From: Erysipelotrichaceae bacterium UBA6182
GTDB taxonomy: Bacteria > Bacillota_I > Bacilli_A > Erysipelotrichales > Erysipelotrichaceae
Assembly: GCA_002422065.1 (NCBI GenBank)
Contig: DITO01000148.1
Span: 1-18,953 of the forward strand
Direction: 5' to 3'
DNA length: 18,953 nucleotides
Part shown: in pieces, positions 7,336 through 15,117 of the stretch
Numbering within the stretch: the stretch's first letter is position 1
How the letters are laid out: the number at the start of each line of letters is the position of its first letter
Made by a program: the position numbers and the translations under genes
Notes under the pieces: model-generated
What the model was told of the DNA's origin: nothing
Seen by the model: the letters and a program-made list of their open reading frames with translations, nothing else
Database searches by the model: none

Positions 7336-8512
7336 GTTGGAAGATTTAATTCTAGACAAGTGTCCTAAAGGGGTTGTTTTTAAACGATTAAATGATCTTG
7401 GAAGTTTTTATGGTGGGTTAAGTGGTAAAACAAAAGAAGATTTTTCAAATGGTAATTCAAAATATATTACTTACATGAATGTTTTCTCAAATATATCAGT
7501 TAATACTAAAGTACAAGACAAAGTTAAAATTGATCATAAAGAGAGGCAAAACCTAGTTAAGTATGGTGATGTTTTATTTACAGGCTCCTCTGAGAACCCA
7601 AGTGAGTGTGGTATATCATCTGTGGTTACAGACTCGGTAAGTGAGGAACTTTATTTGAATAGTTTCTGTTTTGGTTTTCGATTTTTCCAGTCTAATTTGT
7701 TTAATCCTGAGTTTTTAAAATATCTATTTAGATCGGATTCACTTCGTAAACAAATAAATAAAACTGCAAGTGGTGTCACAAGATTTAATGTTTCAAAGAA
7801 AAAGATGGGAAGTGTATTGATACCCATACCACCCCTTGAAGTTCAGCAAGAAATTGTCCGTATATTGGACAATTTCACCGAGCTTACCGCCGAGCTTACA
7901 GCAAGAAGAAAGCAGTATTTTCATTATAGAAAATTTTTACTTAAGAAAATGGATAATTTTCAAAAGCATTATCTTGGAGAAGTGGCAACTTTGAAAACAG
8001 GTAGCAAACCAAAGGGCATACTTGATTTACCAAATTTGTATGAGTATATTAATGCAGGAACAACAAATTCCGGATTTACAGATATCTCTAATTGTGTTGG
8101 TGATACTGTAACTACACCTTCACGAGGACAGGGAGGTATTGGCTTTGTTGGATATCAGAATAAACCGTTTTGGTTAGGACCACTATGTTACAGAATACGT
8201 AGTCGAGATATCAATGTCGTGACAAATCGATACTTGTTTCATTATTTAAGTTGTTTTAATGAGAAAATCCTAACTTTAAAAAAGGAAGGTGGTACACCTT
8301 CAGTTAATATGTTTGATTTGGTCAATATTGAAATTGATATTCCACCATTAGATGAACAAGCCCAAATTGTCTCTATCCTTGACCGTTTTGATACCTTGGT
8401 CAATGACATCAAACAAGGTTTACCTGCTGAAATCGCTGCTCGTCAGAAACAATACGAGTACTATCGAGATAAATTATTAACATTTAATGAGGTGGGGGAT
8501 GAGTCAATATAA
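7328..8512 (+). CDS. hsdS: type I restriction-modification specificity subunit HsdS
   Basis: This 394-residue protein gives DNA sequence specificity to the methylase and restriction complex. It has the full two-domain plan: first target-recognition domain (about 20-160), central conserved helix (about 163-207, PIPPLEVQQEIVRILDNF onward), second recognition domain (about 208-335) and distal conserved helix (about 336-394, DIPPLDEQAQIVSILDRF onward). The recognised bipartite sequence cannot be read from the protein. The central helix contains the TELTAELTA repeat treated separately. ATG at 7328 is preferred over ATG at 7322 because GAAAGG at 7315-7320 spaces correctly to it. The gene overlaps hsdM at the start and hsdR at the end. 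No partial second hsdS is visible nearby, so switching by recombination is not supported. Confidence 0.94.
   Translation: MSKLEDLILDKCPKGVVFKRLNDLGSFYGGLSGKTKEDFSNGNSKYITYMNVFSNISVNTKVQDKVKIDHKERQNLVKYGDVLFTGSSENPSECGISSVVTDSVSEELYLNSFCFGFRFFQSNLFNPEFLKYLFRSDSLRKQINKTASGVTRFNVSKKKMGSVLIPIPPLEVQQEIVRILDNFTELTAELTARRKQYFHYRKFLLKKMDNFQKHYLGEVATLKTGSKPKGILDLPNLYEYINAGTTNSGFTDISNCVGDTVTTPSRGQGGIGFVGYQNKPFWLGPLCYRIRSRDINVVTNRYLFHYLSCFNEKILTLKKEGGTPSVNMFDLVNIEIDIPPLDEQAQIVSILDRFDTLVNDIKQGLPAEIAARQKQYEYYRDKLLTFNEVGDESI
7878..7899 (+). repeat. 12-bp-period tandem repeat encoding TAEL-type repeats in HsdS
   Basis: CCGAGCTTAC occurs at 7878-7887 and 7890-7899, a 12-bp period that encodes TELTAELTA in the central spacer helix. 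In the EcoR124I/EcoR124II pair, the number of TAEL repeats at the same place sets the spacer length of the recognised DNA sequence. Two units are seen here. Confidence 0.8.
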
Positions 8513-11500
8513 TATTGTCATTGAGTCGAATGAAGTCACGGTTGTATCAGAGTATACACCGGATAAACGACGCTCAACAGACTATCAAAGTGAGGGCGCA
8601 CTTGAACACGAGTTTATCAAACGTTTAAGTGAACAAGGGTACGAACACATTAGAATCAGAGATGAGTTTGAACTCATCATCAATCTGCGCAAACAACTCG
8701 AAACCTTGAATAGTTATCGGTTTTCAGATAATGAATGGTCAAAGTTCTTTGCACAGATCCTTTCAAGTGCGAATGAAGGGATTGTCGAAAAGACACGTAA
8801 GATTCAAGATGATCATGTTCAAAACATGAAGTGTGATGATGGGACAACCAAAAACATAATCCTCATCGATAAACGTAATATCCACAACAATCGACTTCAA
8901 GTCATCAATCAGTACGAAGAACAGGGTGGCAATCATTTAACGCGCTATGATGTGACAATTTTGGTCAATGGTCTCCCTTTGATCCATGTGGAACTCAAGC
9001 GTCGTGGTGTTGCCATACGTGAAGCATTCAATCAAATTAATCGTTATCAACGAGACAGTTTCTGGGCGTCTACCGGCTTATTTGAGTACGTCCAGATTTT
9101 TGTTATTAGTAATGGGACGCACACAAAATATTACTCCAATACAACACGTTTCCAACACATCAAAGAGCATGTGGAAGTGAACAATGGACGTACCAAGAAG
9201 ACAAGTAACAGCTTTGAATTCACCAGTTATTGGGCGGATGGATCGAATAAGGTCATTGCGGACTTGGTAGACTTTACCAAGACATTCTTTGCCAAACATA
9301 CAATCTTAAACATTTTAACTAAGTATTGTGTCTTCACAACTGAAGAGCTGTTACTGGTGATGCGTCCGTATCAAATTGCCGCTACTGAACGTATTCTTAA
9401 TCGTATTGAGGTAGCTAACAACTATAAGAAGATGGGTTCTTTGGAAGCAGGGGGTTATATCTGGCATACCACAGGTTCAGGGAAAACATTAACCAGCTTT
9501 AAGGCAGCACAATTAGCTACCAAATTATCTTACGTGGATAAGGTTCTCTTTGTTGTGGATCGTAAGGATTTGGATTATCAAACCATGCGCGAATATGATC
9601 GTTTTGAAAAAGGATCTGCGAATAGTAACTCTTCCACACGTATCCTGAAGAAACAGCTGGAAGATCCAGATGCAAAGATCATCATTACGACCATTCAGAA
9701 GTTAGATCATTTCATTTCCCAAAATAAGACGCATGATGTTTATAAACAACACTTTGTATTGATCTTTGACGAGTGTCATCGCTCACAGTTCGGTGAGATG
9801 CATAAAGCGATTACAAAGATCTTTAAGAATTATCACTTGTTTGGCTTTACGGGTACACCGATTTTTGCGGTCAATGCAAGTACATCTGGATTCAATCCAT
9901 TATTAAAGACAACTGAACAAGCGTTTGGAGAGAAGCTTCATACGTATACGATTGTGGACGCAATCAATGATGGGAACGTGCTTCCATTTAGAATTGATTA
10001 TGTCAATACAATGAAGATGTCTCAAGATGTGAATGATGAAAAGGTCAAAGCGATTGATGTGGAGAAGGCGCTGATGGCACCTGAGCGCATTAAGGAAGTA
10101 GTGTCCTATATGTTAGAACACTTTGATCAAAAGACAAAACGTAACAGCAGTTATACCTTGTCTGGAAGGCGATTGGCAGGGTTTAATTCCATCTTTGCAG
10201 TCGCATCCATACCGATGGCAATGGCTTATTATACCGAGTTTAAACGACAATTAAGTGAACAGAATCGAAGATTGAATGTTGCGACTATATTCAGTTTCAG
10301 TGTCAATGAAGCTGAGGTAGAAGATGTCTTCCCAGATGAAGGATTTGAGTCGGATAAACTCGATCAAAGCTCAAGAGACTTCTTAGATTCTGCCATTCAA
10401 GATTATAATCAAATGTTCAATGTGAACTTTGATACTTCCTCAGATAAATTCCAGAATTATTACAAAGATCTGTCCTTACGTGTGAAGAGTCGTGAGGTGG
10501 ATCTGTTAATTGTTGTTAATATGTTCTTAACAGGTTTTGATGCGACAACACTCAATACCCTATGGGTCGATAAGAACCTGAAATATCACGGATTGATTCA
10601 GTCATTTTCACGTACCAATCGGATTTTGAACAGTGTCAAAACCTTTGGAAACATTGTGTGTTTTAGAGACTTAAAAGAAGAAACGGATGAAGCTATTGCT
10701 TTGTTTGGGAATCGTGAAGCGGGTGGAATTGTTTTATTAAAACCTTATAAGGATTACTACTATGGATATGAGGATAAGGGTAAACATGTCCCTGGTTACG
10801 AAGAGGTGATTGCTCAACTCATTCAAAAGTATCCTCTAGGTGAAATGATCATTGGTGAGGAGAATAAAAAAGATTTCATTCGTTTGTTTGGGAATGTGTT
10901 GAGACTACGAAATATCTTAAGTTCATTTGATGAGTTCCAAGGTCAAGAGATCCTTTCAGAACGAGACAGACAAGACTATCAAAGTAAATATATTGATCTT
11001 TATGAAGAGATGAGACCAGGAGGCAAAGTCGAAAAGGAGAATATCAATGATGATATTGTATTTGAGATGGAGCTCATCAAACAGATTGAAGTCAACATTG
11101 ATTATATTTTAATGTTGTTGGCGAAGTATTATGAGTCGAGTTGTGCGGATAAGACGATCCTTATAACGATTGATAAAGCTATTAATTCAAGTATTGAACT
11201 GAGAAGCAAAAAGGAACTTATTGAAGGCTTTATTCAACGAGTAAATCTTATGGAATTCGAAGACAATTCTTGGACAAATTACGTAAGTGAGCAAAAGGAG
11301 AAAGATCTCAATGATTTGATTGTCAGTGAGAACTTAAAACCTGAAGAGACGTATCGCTTTGTGAATAACGCTTTACGGGATGGAGCACTAAAGACCATTG
11401 GGCAGGATATTGACCGTATATTACCTCCGGTATCTAGGTTCACTGGACAAAGAGCAAATAAGAAGCAAAGTGTTATTGAAAAGCTGATGGAGTTCTTTGA

Positions 11501-11522
11501 GAAGTATTTTGGTATCATTTAA
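8499..11522 (+). CDS. hsdR: type I restriction endonuclease subunit HsdR
   Basis: This 1007-residue protein is the ATP-dependent translocating nuclease of the type I complex. The N-terminal PD-(D/E)XK nuclease has D151 and E165-L-K167 (YDVTILVNG, HVELKRRG). The superfamily-2 helicase motor follows, with Walker A TTGSGKT (324-330), DECH at 424-427 and a TGTP motif shortly after. The C-terminal helical domain should contact the methylase. The length matches EcoR124-type HsdR. An in-frame ATG at 8487 exists, but ATG at 8499 is chosen because GAGGTG at 8489-8494 is its ribosome site; it overlaps hsdS by 14 nt. The ribosome site and start codon are complementary to the loop of the predicted small RNA near 17680, so translation of this subunit may be under RNA control (inference). 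Confidence 0.96.
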   Translation: MSQYNIVIESNEVTVVSEYTPDKRRSTDYQSEGALEHEFIKRLSEQGYEHIRIRDEFELIINLRKQLETLNSYRFSDNEWSKFFAQILSSANEGIVEKTRKIQDDHVQNMKCDDGTTKNIILIDKRNIHNNRLQVINQYEEQGGNHLTRYDVTILVNGLPLIHVELKRRGVAIREAFNQINRYQRDSFWASTGLFEYVQIFVISNGTHTKYYSNTTRFQHIKEHVEVNNGRTKKTSNSFEFTSYWADGSNKVIADLVDFTKTFFAKHTILNILTKYCVFTTEELLLVMRPYQIAATERILNRIEVANNYKKMGSLEAGGYIWHTTGSGKTLTSFKAAQLATKLSYVDKVLFVVDRKDLDYQTMREYDRFEKGSANSNSSTRILKKQLEDPDAKIIITTIQKLDHFISQNKTHDVYKQHFVLIFDECHRSQFGEMHKAITKIFKNYHLFGFTGTPIFAVNASTSGFNPLLKTTEQAFGEKLHTYTIVDAINDGNVLPFRIDYVNTMKMSQDVNDEKVKAIDVEKALMAPERIKEVVSYMLEHFDQKTKRNSSYTLSGRRLAGFNSIFAVASIPMAMAYYTEFKRQLSEQNRRLNVATIFSFSVNEAEVEDVFPDEGFESDKLDQSSRDFLDSAIQDYNQMFNVNFDTSSDKFQNYYKDLSLRVKSREVDLLIVVNMFLTGFDATTLNTLWVDKNLKYHGLIQSFSRTNRILNSVKTFGNIVCFRDLKEETDEAIALFGNREAGGIVLLKPYKDYYYGYEDKGKHVPGYEEVIAQLIQKYPLGEMIIGEENKKDFIRLFGNVLRLRNILSSFDEFQGQEILSERDRQDYQSKYIDLYEEMRPGGKVEKENINDDIVFEMELIKQIEVNIDYILMLLAKYYESSCADKTILITIDKAINSSIELRSKKELIEGFIQRVNLMEFEDNSWTNYVSEQKEKDLNDLIVSENLKPEETYRFVNNALRDGALKTIGQDIDRILPPVSRFTGQRANKKQSVIEKLMEFFEKYFGII

Positions 11523-11589
11523 GTTGACTCGAATTTAAAGTGTCGAGAATACTGTAAAGTAGATTTGATAAGAAATAAATGGAGACTTT

Positions 11590-11889
11590 ATGAACGGCAA
11601 ACAATTAATTGAGTTATTTAAGGAAGGTGTGAATGAAGGTATAACTTCAGGACAAGGCAATCTAAAGATTAAAGGCACACTATTAATTCATTACAACACA
11701 ACAATTGCGGAGCGATATGAAAATCATCTTATTTTAAATATGACAAGATACTCTATAATTACTGGAAGAATTCAAAATGATATCAAAGGTGCATTTGATG
11801 GAATGGAGATTCTAGTAATTACGAATGTGATTCAAGGCTACGATGGATTATTATCAGAGTATTCAGGGGTGATCAATGGGAAAGTATAA
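11590..11889 (+). CDS. small protein of unknown function, phage/plasmid-like
   Basis: This 99-residue protein has an ATG after a GGAG site. The central stretch LLIHYNTTIAERYENHLILN followed by TRYSIITGRIQNDI is like a short domain that I associate with uncharacterised phage and plasmid proteins (I-A-E-R, then Y-S-x-T-T/S-x-x-Q-N). I cannot name the family with certainty. There are no membrane segments. It begins 67 nt after hsdR and overlaps the next gene by 14 nt, so it is probably coupled to that membrane protein. It could be a late part of the hsd transcript, because I see no terminator in the gap. Confidence 0.7.
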   Translation: MNGKQLIELFKEGVNEGITSGQGNLKIKGTLLIHYNTTIAERYENHLILNMTRYSIITGRIQNDIKGAFDGMEILVITNVIQGYDGLLSEYSGVINGKV

Positions 11890-12547
11890 GATTACACCAA
11901 AAGTATTAATAATAACAGTTTGTTATTTATTTGGGATCTATCTAGCCATTTGGTTCTTGTTCGTATTTTTAGAACTTTTTCCGACTGGTAAAGGGTTTAG
12001 CAAATCAGATTGGTTGTTGTTTTTAGGCTCATTCTTATCGTTTGCCGGAACTATGTTTTTAGGGTTGATCACAGTCAGACAAGTAAATTATGAAAATGAG
12101 AGAATAATAAATAATAGACACCTTGAAATAACTCCTGTTTTTGTGATCATTCCACAAGGGATTAACAAGCAAGTACCAGGAACTTCAAAGGCAATTTCTC
12201 TGGATGGGAAACATAAAGACACTTTTGATAATTTTAATATTTGCATAAAAAATGAAGGAAGATATCCAATAAGAAATATTTTTATATTTAGTAAGTTTTT
12301 GGCGTACTCAATATCCCCAGGGGATGAAAAGATTATCATTGGGGCATTTCCTAACTCTCCAGATTTGAAAGAATATCCAGAAAAAATTGTATGCTTTGAC
12401 TTTGATGATTGTCACAAATCAATCTCTGGTTATCCTAATAATTTCTTCCTTTCTTACGAAGATATTGATGGAGCGAAATGGTACCAATATTTCACATTAG
12501 ATAATGACGACGTATATTACGAGTATGATAGAATCGAGTCGATTTAG
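11876..12547 (+). CDS. two-TM membrane protein with C-terminal soluble domain, unknown function
   Basis: This 223-residue protein has two strong hydrophobic helices (about 9-35 and 45-68), then a charged linker (QVNYENERIINNRHLE) and a soluble part of about 150 residues that alternates strands and turns (NFNICIKNEGRYPIRNIFIFSKF, FFLSYEDIDGAKWYQYF). This looks like a beta-sandwich, and N-E-G-x-x-P-I is common in Ig-like folds. The start overlaps the 99-aa gene, so the two are probably co-translated. I do not recognise the family. A membrane sensor or effector role would be a guess from its place among defence-type genes. Confidence 0.72.
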   Translation: MGKYKITPKVLIITVCYLFGIYLAIWFLFVFLELFPTGKGFSKSDWLLFLGSFLSFAGTMFLGLITVRQVNYENERIINNRHLEITPVFVIIPQGINKQVPGTSKAISLDGKHKDTFDNFNICIKNEGRYPIRNIFIFSKFLAYSISPGDEKIIIGAFPNSPDLKEYPEKIVCFDFDDCHKSISGYPNNFFLSYEDIDGAKWYQYFTLDNDDVYYEYDRIESI

Positions 12548-12561
12548 TTTAAGTTAGCATC

Positions 12562-12612
12562 TTTTTAATACTTGGTAACCTAAGACAGTCTTGGGTTACC
12601 AAGTATTAAAAA
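12562..12612. repeat. 51-bp near-perfect palindrome between genes
   Basis: Arms of 19 bp (12562-12580 and 12594-12612) match perfectly. The centre continues the palindrome with AAGAC-A-GTCTT, leaving only the T/G pair at 12581/12593 as a non-Watson-Crick position. Each strand begins with T and ends with A (TTTTT stem AAAAA), the opposite of an intrinsic terminator. It starts 15 nt after one stop codon and ends just before the GGGGGA ribosome site of the 430-aa gene. Confidence 0.9.
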
Positions 12613-12626
12613 AACAGGGGGAAGTT

Positions 12627-13919
12627 ATGGACTATATACCAGGTCTACTTTTGGTAGCCTTAATCATCGCTTTGATATACGTCTCTTTTATCATATTTAG
12701 GAAGAGAAAAGAAATCATTTTCAATCAGAACGCAAACTCAAGGAAAGAGATTTTTGAAGTTGCAACGAGCCAAGATTTAGAAGTTCAGTCAAGTAATGAA
12801 ATAATCATAACACTCGAACAGTTGTCACTCACTACAATTCCTGCAGATAATCAACTAGTAGAAATCTCCGATAAATCAGTCATCGCCCGTATCACTGATA
12901 CTTTTCCACATGTTGCAGAGGTTGCTGCCAAGACGATTAAGAACAACGATCTTGCGAAGATGGATGTATATAAAGTGATCATTCCAAGTGGTAAGGAACT
13001 TGTTAAATCAAAAGATATGGGTGGAGCGGTAAGAGCGTTCTTTAGAGGTTCTAAAGGAATCGAAGGTCAAGCCAACCTTGTAAAGATAGATTTAAACACA
13101 TTGTCTAAGTCGGGTGATGTTGCTAACGTGGTTGCTAATGTCATGAATGTAGGCTCACTAGTTGTAGGGCAATATTACATGGCGGAAATAGACGCAAAGC
13201 TTGAAGTAATCAATCAAAACATCGATAAAATAGCTGACTTCCAAGAACGTGAATTTAAGAGTAGAATCCTTTCGTTAATAGCTCAGGTTCGTACCATGTC
13301 GAGTTTTAGTAAAGAGATTATTGAGAATGATGAGTTGAGAAAAAGGAAGTTGCAGACCCTGGATAATTTAGAGGGAGAAGCTATAAAGTTGCTTCAACAA
13401 GTCAACTTAGCTATCGATGAATTGACCAAGAAAAATCAGACTGTGGATTACAAAGATTACCGAAAGTTAGTTGATGAATTCAGTGTTCAAGTACATTATC
13501 AACAAGCACTCGTATCAATAATGGAAGAAATAAGTAAGCTTATTTATTTCCTAGGAAAAGGTGAAATCTCACCAGAAATGAGCTACTCATCCTTCAATCT
13601 ATATTTGGAGCAATCAACTAGAACTAGAAATGGATTACTTGAATGGCATAACAAACATCTAGATTCATTAGGTATCGATATGTCGCAGAATCGGATCAGA
13701 AGACGAGGCCTAGAGGGTGTAATGGCTGAGGTGCCTGCAGTGATTGATAAGAAGTGGAAGTATAAGACGTTACAGGATGGACTGGTACAGAAGATATCAA
13801 GTCAAACAATGACCAATCAATTGCTTCTTGATAAACCTAAAGATATCTATGATCAAGATGTACAGCTTGTGATTAAGGAAGGTAAATATTTCTATTTCAA
13901 TGATCATCAGATTAGCTGA
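12627..13919 (+). CDS. membrane-anchored helical (coiled-coil) protein, unknown function
   Basis: This 430-residue protein starts with a TM helix (about 5-25, GLLLVALIIALIYVSFIIF) followed by RKRK, which predicts the rest is cytoplasmic. Residues 80-160 form a small mixed domain. Residues 164-185 are a glycine/alanine-rich amphipathic or hydrophobic segment (VANVVANVMNVGSLVVGQYY) that runs into long helices with heptad-like spacing (about 186-345). The C-terminus has RIRRRGLEG at 357-365. The start at 12627 follows GGGGGAAG at 12617-12624; an upstream in-frame TTG at 12591 lies inside the palindrome and is rejected. I do not recognise the family. The anchor, glycine-rich segment and long helices would suit a membrane-acting effector, but this is inference. 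Confidence 0.75.
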   Translation: MDYIPGLLLVALIIALIYVSFIIFRKRKEIIFNQNANSRKEIFEVATSQDLEVQSSNEIIITLEQLSLTTIPADNQLVEISDKSVIARITDTFPHVAEVAAKTIKNNDLAKMDVYKVIIPSGKELVKSKDMGGAVRAFFRGSKGIEGQANLVKIDLNTLSKSGDVANVVANVMNVGSLVVGQYYMAEIDAKLEVINQNIDKIADFQEREFKSRILSLIAQVRTMSSFSKEIIENDELRKRKLQTLDNLEGEAIKLLQQVNLAIDELTKKNQTVDYKDYRKLVDEFSVQVHYQQALVSIMEEISKLIYFLGKGEISPEMSYSSFNLYLEQSTRTRNGLLEWHNKHLDSLGIDMSQNRIRRRGLEGVMAEVPAVIDKKWKYKTLQDGLVQKISSQTMTNQLLLDKPKDIYDQDVQLVIKEGKYFYFNDHQIS

Positions 13920-14045
13920 ACAAAAAAATGATTTTGATTTAAACGTCCTAATTAATTGTTTTATCGACAGTCAAGATTAAAATAGAAGTAAGTATAAGAT
14001 GCTAATTAAGAGTTAGGTAAAGGGGATATTACAGGGGGTAGCAAA

Positions 14046-14996
14046 ATGGAAGAGGAGAAGTGCATTGTTTGTGGTGGGGTTGATTGTAAAAGAATTCCAA
14101 ATCCCATGTTCGATAGAATAGTATGTAAAGAGAGTTTTAAGTTTGATATCAATCCTGATGTTTTTAATCTAAAGCGTGAGGAGAAGACAAAGATTTCAAA
14201 TTTAATTATCGAGGACATGTTGGCTCACCCAATTACTCCTCCCAAGATCAGACAATATGAGTATAGGCAAGATGATATCTTAATTGACATAGCGGGTACG
14301 TTTAATTTATTTGTAATGCTAAAGAATTATCCTTCGAACATCTCGAATAGAATTGACAGATCTTTGGTTAACTTTGCCAATAGATATCCTAAATATGGAA
14401 GCATCGTTAATGCAGATTCACTAACTGCTAACTTGTTATTCACCGATAGTGATGATTACTTTACTGAGTCTAATGGGTTATTAGTTATGTTAAATGAAAT
14501 GCAGTACCTTAGTAAAACAATTGGTAGTTCTGCACATTTTATGATTTCGGCAAAGGGTTGGGACAGAATAGAAAAAGTACGATCATTGAACACATCATCA
14601 AAGTCTGCGTTTATCGCAATATCATTTGATGAGAAAACGCTCGAAACACGTGAGAACATTCGGAATGCAATATCTTCCTGTGGGTTTAGTCCAGTACTTA
14701 TTAATGAGAAAGAACATAACAATCAAATAGTACCTGAAATATTGTTTGAGATCCAAAAAAGTAAATTTGTAGTTGTGGATGTTACTCTGGGTAATTATGG
14801 TGCTTATTTCGAAGCGGGTTATGGCACAGCACTCGGCAAAGAAGTAATAGTATGTTGCAGGAGTAAAGAGTTCAATAGCAACGTTGCAGGGATTAAACCA
14901 CATTTCGATATATCACAGAAGTCTATGGTTATATGGGAAGATTTTAATGATTTAGAGAGAAGACTTACAGCCCGTATAAAAGCAACAATTAGATAG
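14046..14996 (+). CDS. zinc-ribbon protein with nucleoside 2-deoxyribosyltransferase-like C-terminal domain
   Basis: In this 316-residue protein an N-terminal four-cysteine cluster (C6, C9, C14, C27) looks like a small zinc finger. The middle (about 40-180) is helical and ends in ISAKGWDRIEKVRSL. The C-terminal domain (about 187-312) matches the nucleoside 2-deoxyribosyltransferase/TIR-like Rossmann family: AFIAISFDE (188-196), INEKEH (219-224), VVDVT (243-247), AYFEAGYG with E256, and a late HFD/VIW pair (286-297). Related enzymes cut N-glycosidic bonds of nucleosides, and TIR relatives cut NAD in phage defence. Which reaction applies here is unknown. The ribosome site is AGGGGG. It follows the 430-aa gene by 126 nt and lies in an apparent defence island, suggesting a nucleotide-targeting effector. 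Confidence 0.82.
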   Translation: MEEEKCIVCGGVDCKRIPNPMFDRIVCKESFKFDINPDVFNLKREEKTKISNLIIEDMLAHPITPPKIRQYEYRQDDILIDIAGTFNLFVMLKNYPSNISNRIDRSLVNFANRYPKYGSIVNADSLTANLLFTDSDDYFTESNGLLVMLNEMQYLSKTIGSSAHFMISAKGWDRIEKVRSLNTSSKSAFIAISFDEKTLETRENIRNAISSCGFSPVLINEKEHNNQIVPEILFEIQKSKFVVVDVTLGNYGAYFEAGYGTALGKEVIVCCRSKEFNSNVAGIKPHFDISQKSMVIWEDFNDLERRLTARIKATIR

Positions 14997-15117
14997 GTCA
15001 AAATTCCATAATATGATATGAATAAATTTTCTAAAAAAATCAAATGCTTTAAAATAAAACAATAAAAGGTTATGAATTTTAAAAACTAATATTAAGTAAA
15101 ACTGAAAAGGAGAAAAT

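Noticed and set aside
7328..8512. Phase-variable hsdS locus driven by the nearby recombinase
   Set aside because: I see no second or partial hsdS and no inverted repeats in the window, and the recombinase-like protein lacks its catalytic serine.
11523..11589. Promoter for the 99-aa gene (TTGACT at 11524-11529)
   Set aside because: No -10 hexamer lies at 16-18 bp spacing. Read-through from hsdR is equally likely.
12562..12612. Intrinsic terminator
   Set aside because: The hairpin is strong, but it is followed by A, not T, on both strands.
12591..12626. TTG start for the 430-aa membrane protein
   Set aside because: It lies within the palindrome and ahead of the GGGGGAAG ribosome site that serves ATG at 12627.
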